Below are positions 62,571 to 64,000 of a stretch of DNA of 64,000 nucleotides, one piece after another; the first letter of the stretch is position 1; each line of letters starts with the position of its first letter. The notes under the pieces are model-generated. The model was not told the DNA's origin, ran no database searches, and saw only the letters and a list, made by a program, of their open reading frames with translations. Source of the stretch: Clostridiales bacterium (GTDB lineage: Bacteria > Bacillota > Clostridia > Christensenellales > Aristaeellaceae); contig SFJH01000005.1 of the NCBI GenBank assembly GCA_004555155.1, positions 1 to 64,000 of the forward strand. The letters are read 5' to 3'. Both the position numbers and the translations under genes were made by a program.

Positions 62571-64000
62571 TCAGCGTTCAATGCGCGCAAAGCCGCCCGA
62601 CGGCACGACGAGGGTCTGCAGCTTCGCGGCCGGAAGCTCCGCCTGCGCCGTCTGAACGCCCATGCAGTCAAACACAGCCGCGCAGCCCGGACGGTCGCAG
62701 CCGCGCAGCACCAGCTCCGTCTCAGCGGTCGCATTGAACAGCCAGACGGTCCTTGCATCGGACAGCGTCACGGCGCGGCGGGCGTCGTACACGGCGACGG
62801 CTTCCTCCTCCGCCAGCCTCGTGCGCACCAGCGGATACAGCAGCTCCGGCGCTTCCACCTCCATCGGCGCGGCCAGCAGCTCGCGGTGCTCCGCGATGAA
62901 CGCCGTCCAGAAGGCGATCATGCGGCGATGCTCCTCGGAAATCGCGTCCAGGCGCACGGAGATCTGGGGCACGGCGAACAGCACGTTCAGAATCTGCCGC
63001 GCGGCGACCTCCACCGCTTCATCCCTGTGCCACATCAGCATGTCGGAATGCACCGCGGTATCCCCGGACATCAGCCGAAGATCCACCATGCCCACGCGGT
63101 TGGTCATCGGATCGTAGGGGCAGTCCGCCACGCGGAACATGTTGCCGAAGGTGCGCATCGCCGGGCCGATGTAGCTCTGGCGGAACTCGATGAGGATCTC
63201 CGGCTTGATCGCGCGCAGCGCTTCCATCACGTCGGTCATCAGACGCAGGATCGCGTCCTCCATCTTCACGTAATCCATGCCCTCCGCCGGCATCGGCGCG
63301 CGGCTGCTGGGCGGAAACGCATCGATGAAGTCCAGCTTGAAGCCGTCCAGATCCCACTCCTTCAGCGCCGCCACATAGGTTTCAATCAGGAAGCTGCGCG
63401 CCTCGGGATACCGGGGATCCAGCACGCCGCAGTGCAGCCGCTCGTCGCGCGCGGACAGCTTGTCCTGAAAGCGCGCCCAGTTCTCCGACCACTCGCCGAT
63501 GAACGGCACACTGTACCACAGCATGTACTTCATGCCCAACTGATGAATTCGATCCACGTGGGCGCGCATGTCCGGAATCTTCTCCGGCGTCGGCCGCCAG
63601 TCGCCGCAGTAGCCGTAGCCGCGATTGCCGTCGGAGGTCTGCCATCCGTCGTCCACGATCACCGTCTTCATGCCCAGCGCCGCAGCCCGGGCGCACTCCG
63701 CCTCCAGATCGGCGGCGACCGTCGCCTGATGGAAGGAATACCAGGTGGAATACATCGGCAGGCGCGCCGCCTCGGGCACATCCATCGGCTTCATGCCGCA
63801 GTCCTCCGCCCACCAGCGGCTCAGGCGGCGCAGCGCCTCCGCGAAGGACACGTCCGCGCCGTCCCGATACAGCGTCACCTGGTATTCATGAATGCGTCCG
63901 GTGGCGTCCAGCGGGATCATCGCGCAGAAGACCAGCATGCCGTCCTCCTCGCGCACGCCCGCGATAAACCGGACCTCCGTCAGCACGTCCGACAGCGCCA
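62571..64000 (-). CDS. Alpha-galactosidase-like glycoside hydrolase, GH36/melibiase, 5' end outside window
   Basis: The frame is open to the window edge; at least 476 residues are present and full GH36 enzymes are about 700, so the N-terminal beta domain is missing. The barrel shows VIVDDGWQ, MLWYSVPFIGEW, the nucleophile aspartate in DGFKLDFIDAF, and the acid/base region FRVADCPYDP. The C-terminal beta domain ends GGFARIER. It probably hydrolyses alpha-galactosides; no sugar importer is visible adjacent within the window. Confidence 0.9.
   Translation of the reverse strand, partial: ALSDVLTEVRFIAGVREEDGMLVFCAMIPLDATGRIHEYQVTLYRDGADVSFAEALRRLSRWWAEDCGMKPMDVPEAARLPMYSTWYSFHQATVAADLEAECARAAALGMKTVIVDDGWQTSDGNRGYGYCGDWRPTPEKIPDMRAHVDRIHQLGMKYMLWYSVPFIGEWSENWARFQDKLSARDERLHCGVLDPRYPEARSFLIETYVAALKEWDLDGFKLDFIDAFPPSSRAPMPAEGMDYVKMEDAILRLMTDVMEALRAIKPEILIEFRQSYIGPAMRTFGNMFRVADCPYDPMTNRVGMVDLRLMSGDTAVHSDMLMWHRDEAVEVAARQILNVLFAVPQISVRLDAISEEHRRMIAFWTAFIAEHRELLAAPMEVEAPELLYPLVRTRLAEEEAVAVYDARRAVTLSDARTVWLFNATAETELVLRGCDRPGCAAVFDCMGVQTAQAELPAAKLQTLVVPSGGFARIER

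Noticed and set aside
62540..62580. Hairpin GGGTCG-CAAA-CGACCC between the sirtuin and GH36 genes as a terminator
   Set aside because: Only six pairs and no T-run on either side; kept out of the feature list.

Overview
The window reads as one continuous piece of a GC-rich Gram-positive chromosome, most likely an anaerobic or facultative Bacillota of the class Clostridia. Supporting signs are sigma-A promoters with near-consensus boxes and 17-bp spacers, a T-box riboswitch, short-form HisG paired with HisZ, an IscR/IscS/IscU set, ethanolamine ammonia-lyase, a YesM/YesN-type two-component system beside an LplBC-type sugar importer, and many ABC importers. The order Christensenellales or a related lineage is a guess only. 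There are no rRNA genes, insertion sequences, phage genes or CRISPR arrays; the only RNA genes seen are one tRNA-Ala(CGC) and cis-acting leaders.

Layout. 0.2-0.4 kb: tRNA-Ala. 0.5-8.6 kb (minus): a tightly coupled histidine operon hisZ-G-D-C-B-H-A-F-(methyltransferase)-hisIE, with mostly ATGA-type overlaps. 8.9-11.4 kb: DUF4342 membrane protein plus an OmpR-type regulator/kinase pair. 11.5-13.0 kb: a sodium:dicarboxylate-family symporter behind a T-box whose specifier reads ATG (methionine). 13.2-14.3 kb: an orphan soluble kinase and a glutaredoxin-like protein. 14.4-16.2 kb: cysK preceded by a metY gene that has lost its middle but keeps its promoter, leader ORF and attenuator-like terminator. 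17.0-19.1 kb: iscR-iscS-iscU. 19.2-23.8 kb: HflX with an extra JAMM-like domain, a MATE exporter and an FAD oxidoreductase. 23.9-26.2 kb: a polar amino-acid ABC importer. 26.5-31.0 kb: a C26 glutamine-amidotransferase-like hydrolase and eutA-eutB-eutC. 31.4-36.2 kb: an ABC importer with an alkaline-phosphatase-superfamily enzyme, whose ATPase carries a Walker A substitution. 36.2-41.2 kb: a YoaP-like acetyltransferase behind a palindromic promoter, an exported SH3 protein, a small protein, and a nucleotidyltransferase fused to a degenerate phosphomannomutase. 41.3-49.1 kb (minus): a sugar-phosphate isomerase-like protein, LplC/LplB permeases, solute-binding protein, and AraC-type response regulator with YesM-like kinase. 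49.3-53.6 kb: an AraC regulator, MFS transporter, small alarmone synthetase, DegV and a small membrane protein. 53.6-61.5 kb (minus): an oligopeptide importer of unusual architecture. 61.7-64.0 kb: a sirtuin and a GH36 alpha-galactosidase cut by the window edge.

How it fits together. The 11.5-19.1 kb stretch has a sulfur theme: predicted methionine uptake, cysteine synthesis, a lost sulfhydrylase and Fe-S assembly. The rest is dominated by nutrient import (amino acids, ethanolamine catabolism, phosphorylated compounds, sugars, peptides) with local regulators. Several importer operons carry a hairpin between the binding-protein gene and the next gene, a usual device for making more binding protein than permease.

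Most notable observations: (1) the OppC-type permease carries a seven-blade RCC1-like propeller between its first two membrane helices, in an operon whose OppF ATPase also has a roughly 180-residue coiled-coil insertion; (2) methionine T-box control of a symporter lacking the arginine that binds acidic substrates; (3) the frameshifting internal deletion in metY downstream of an intact leader. Functions are inferred from motifs and family memory; no database search was run.
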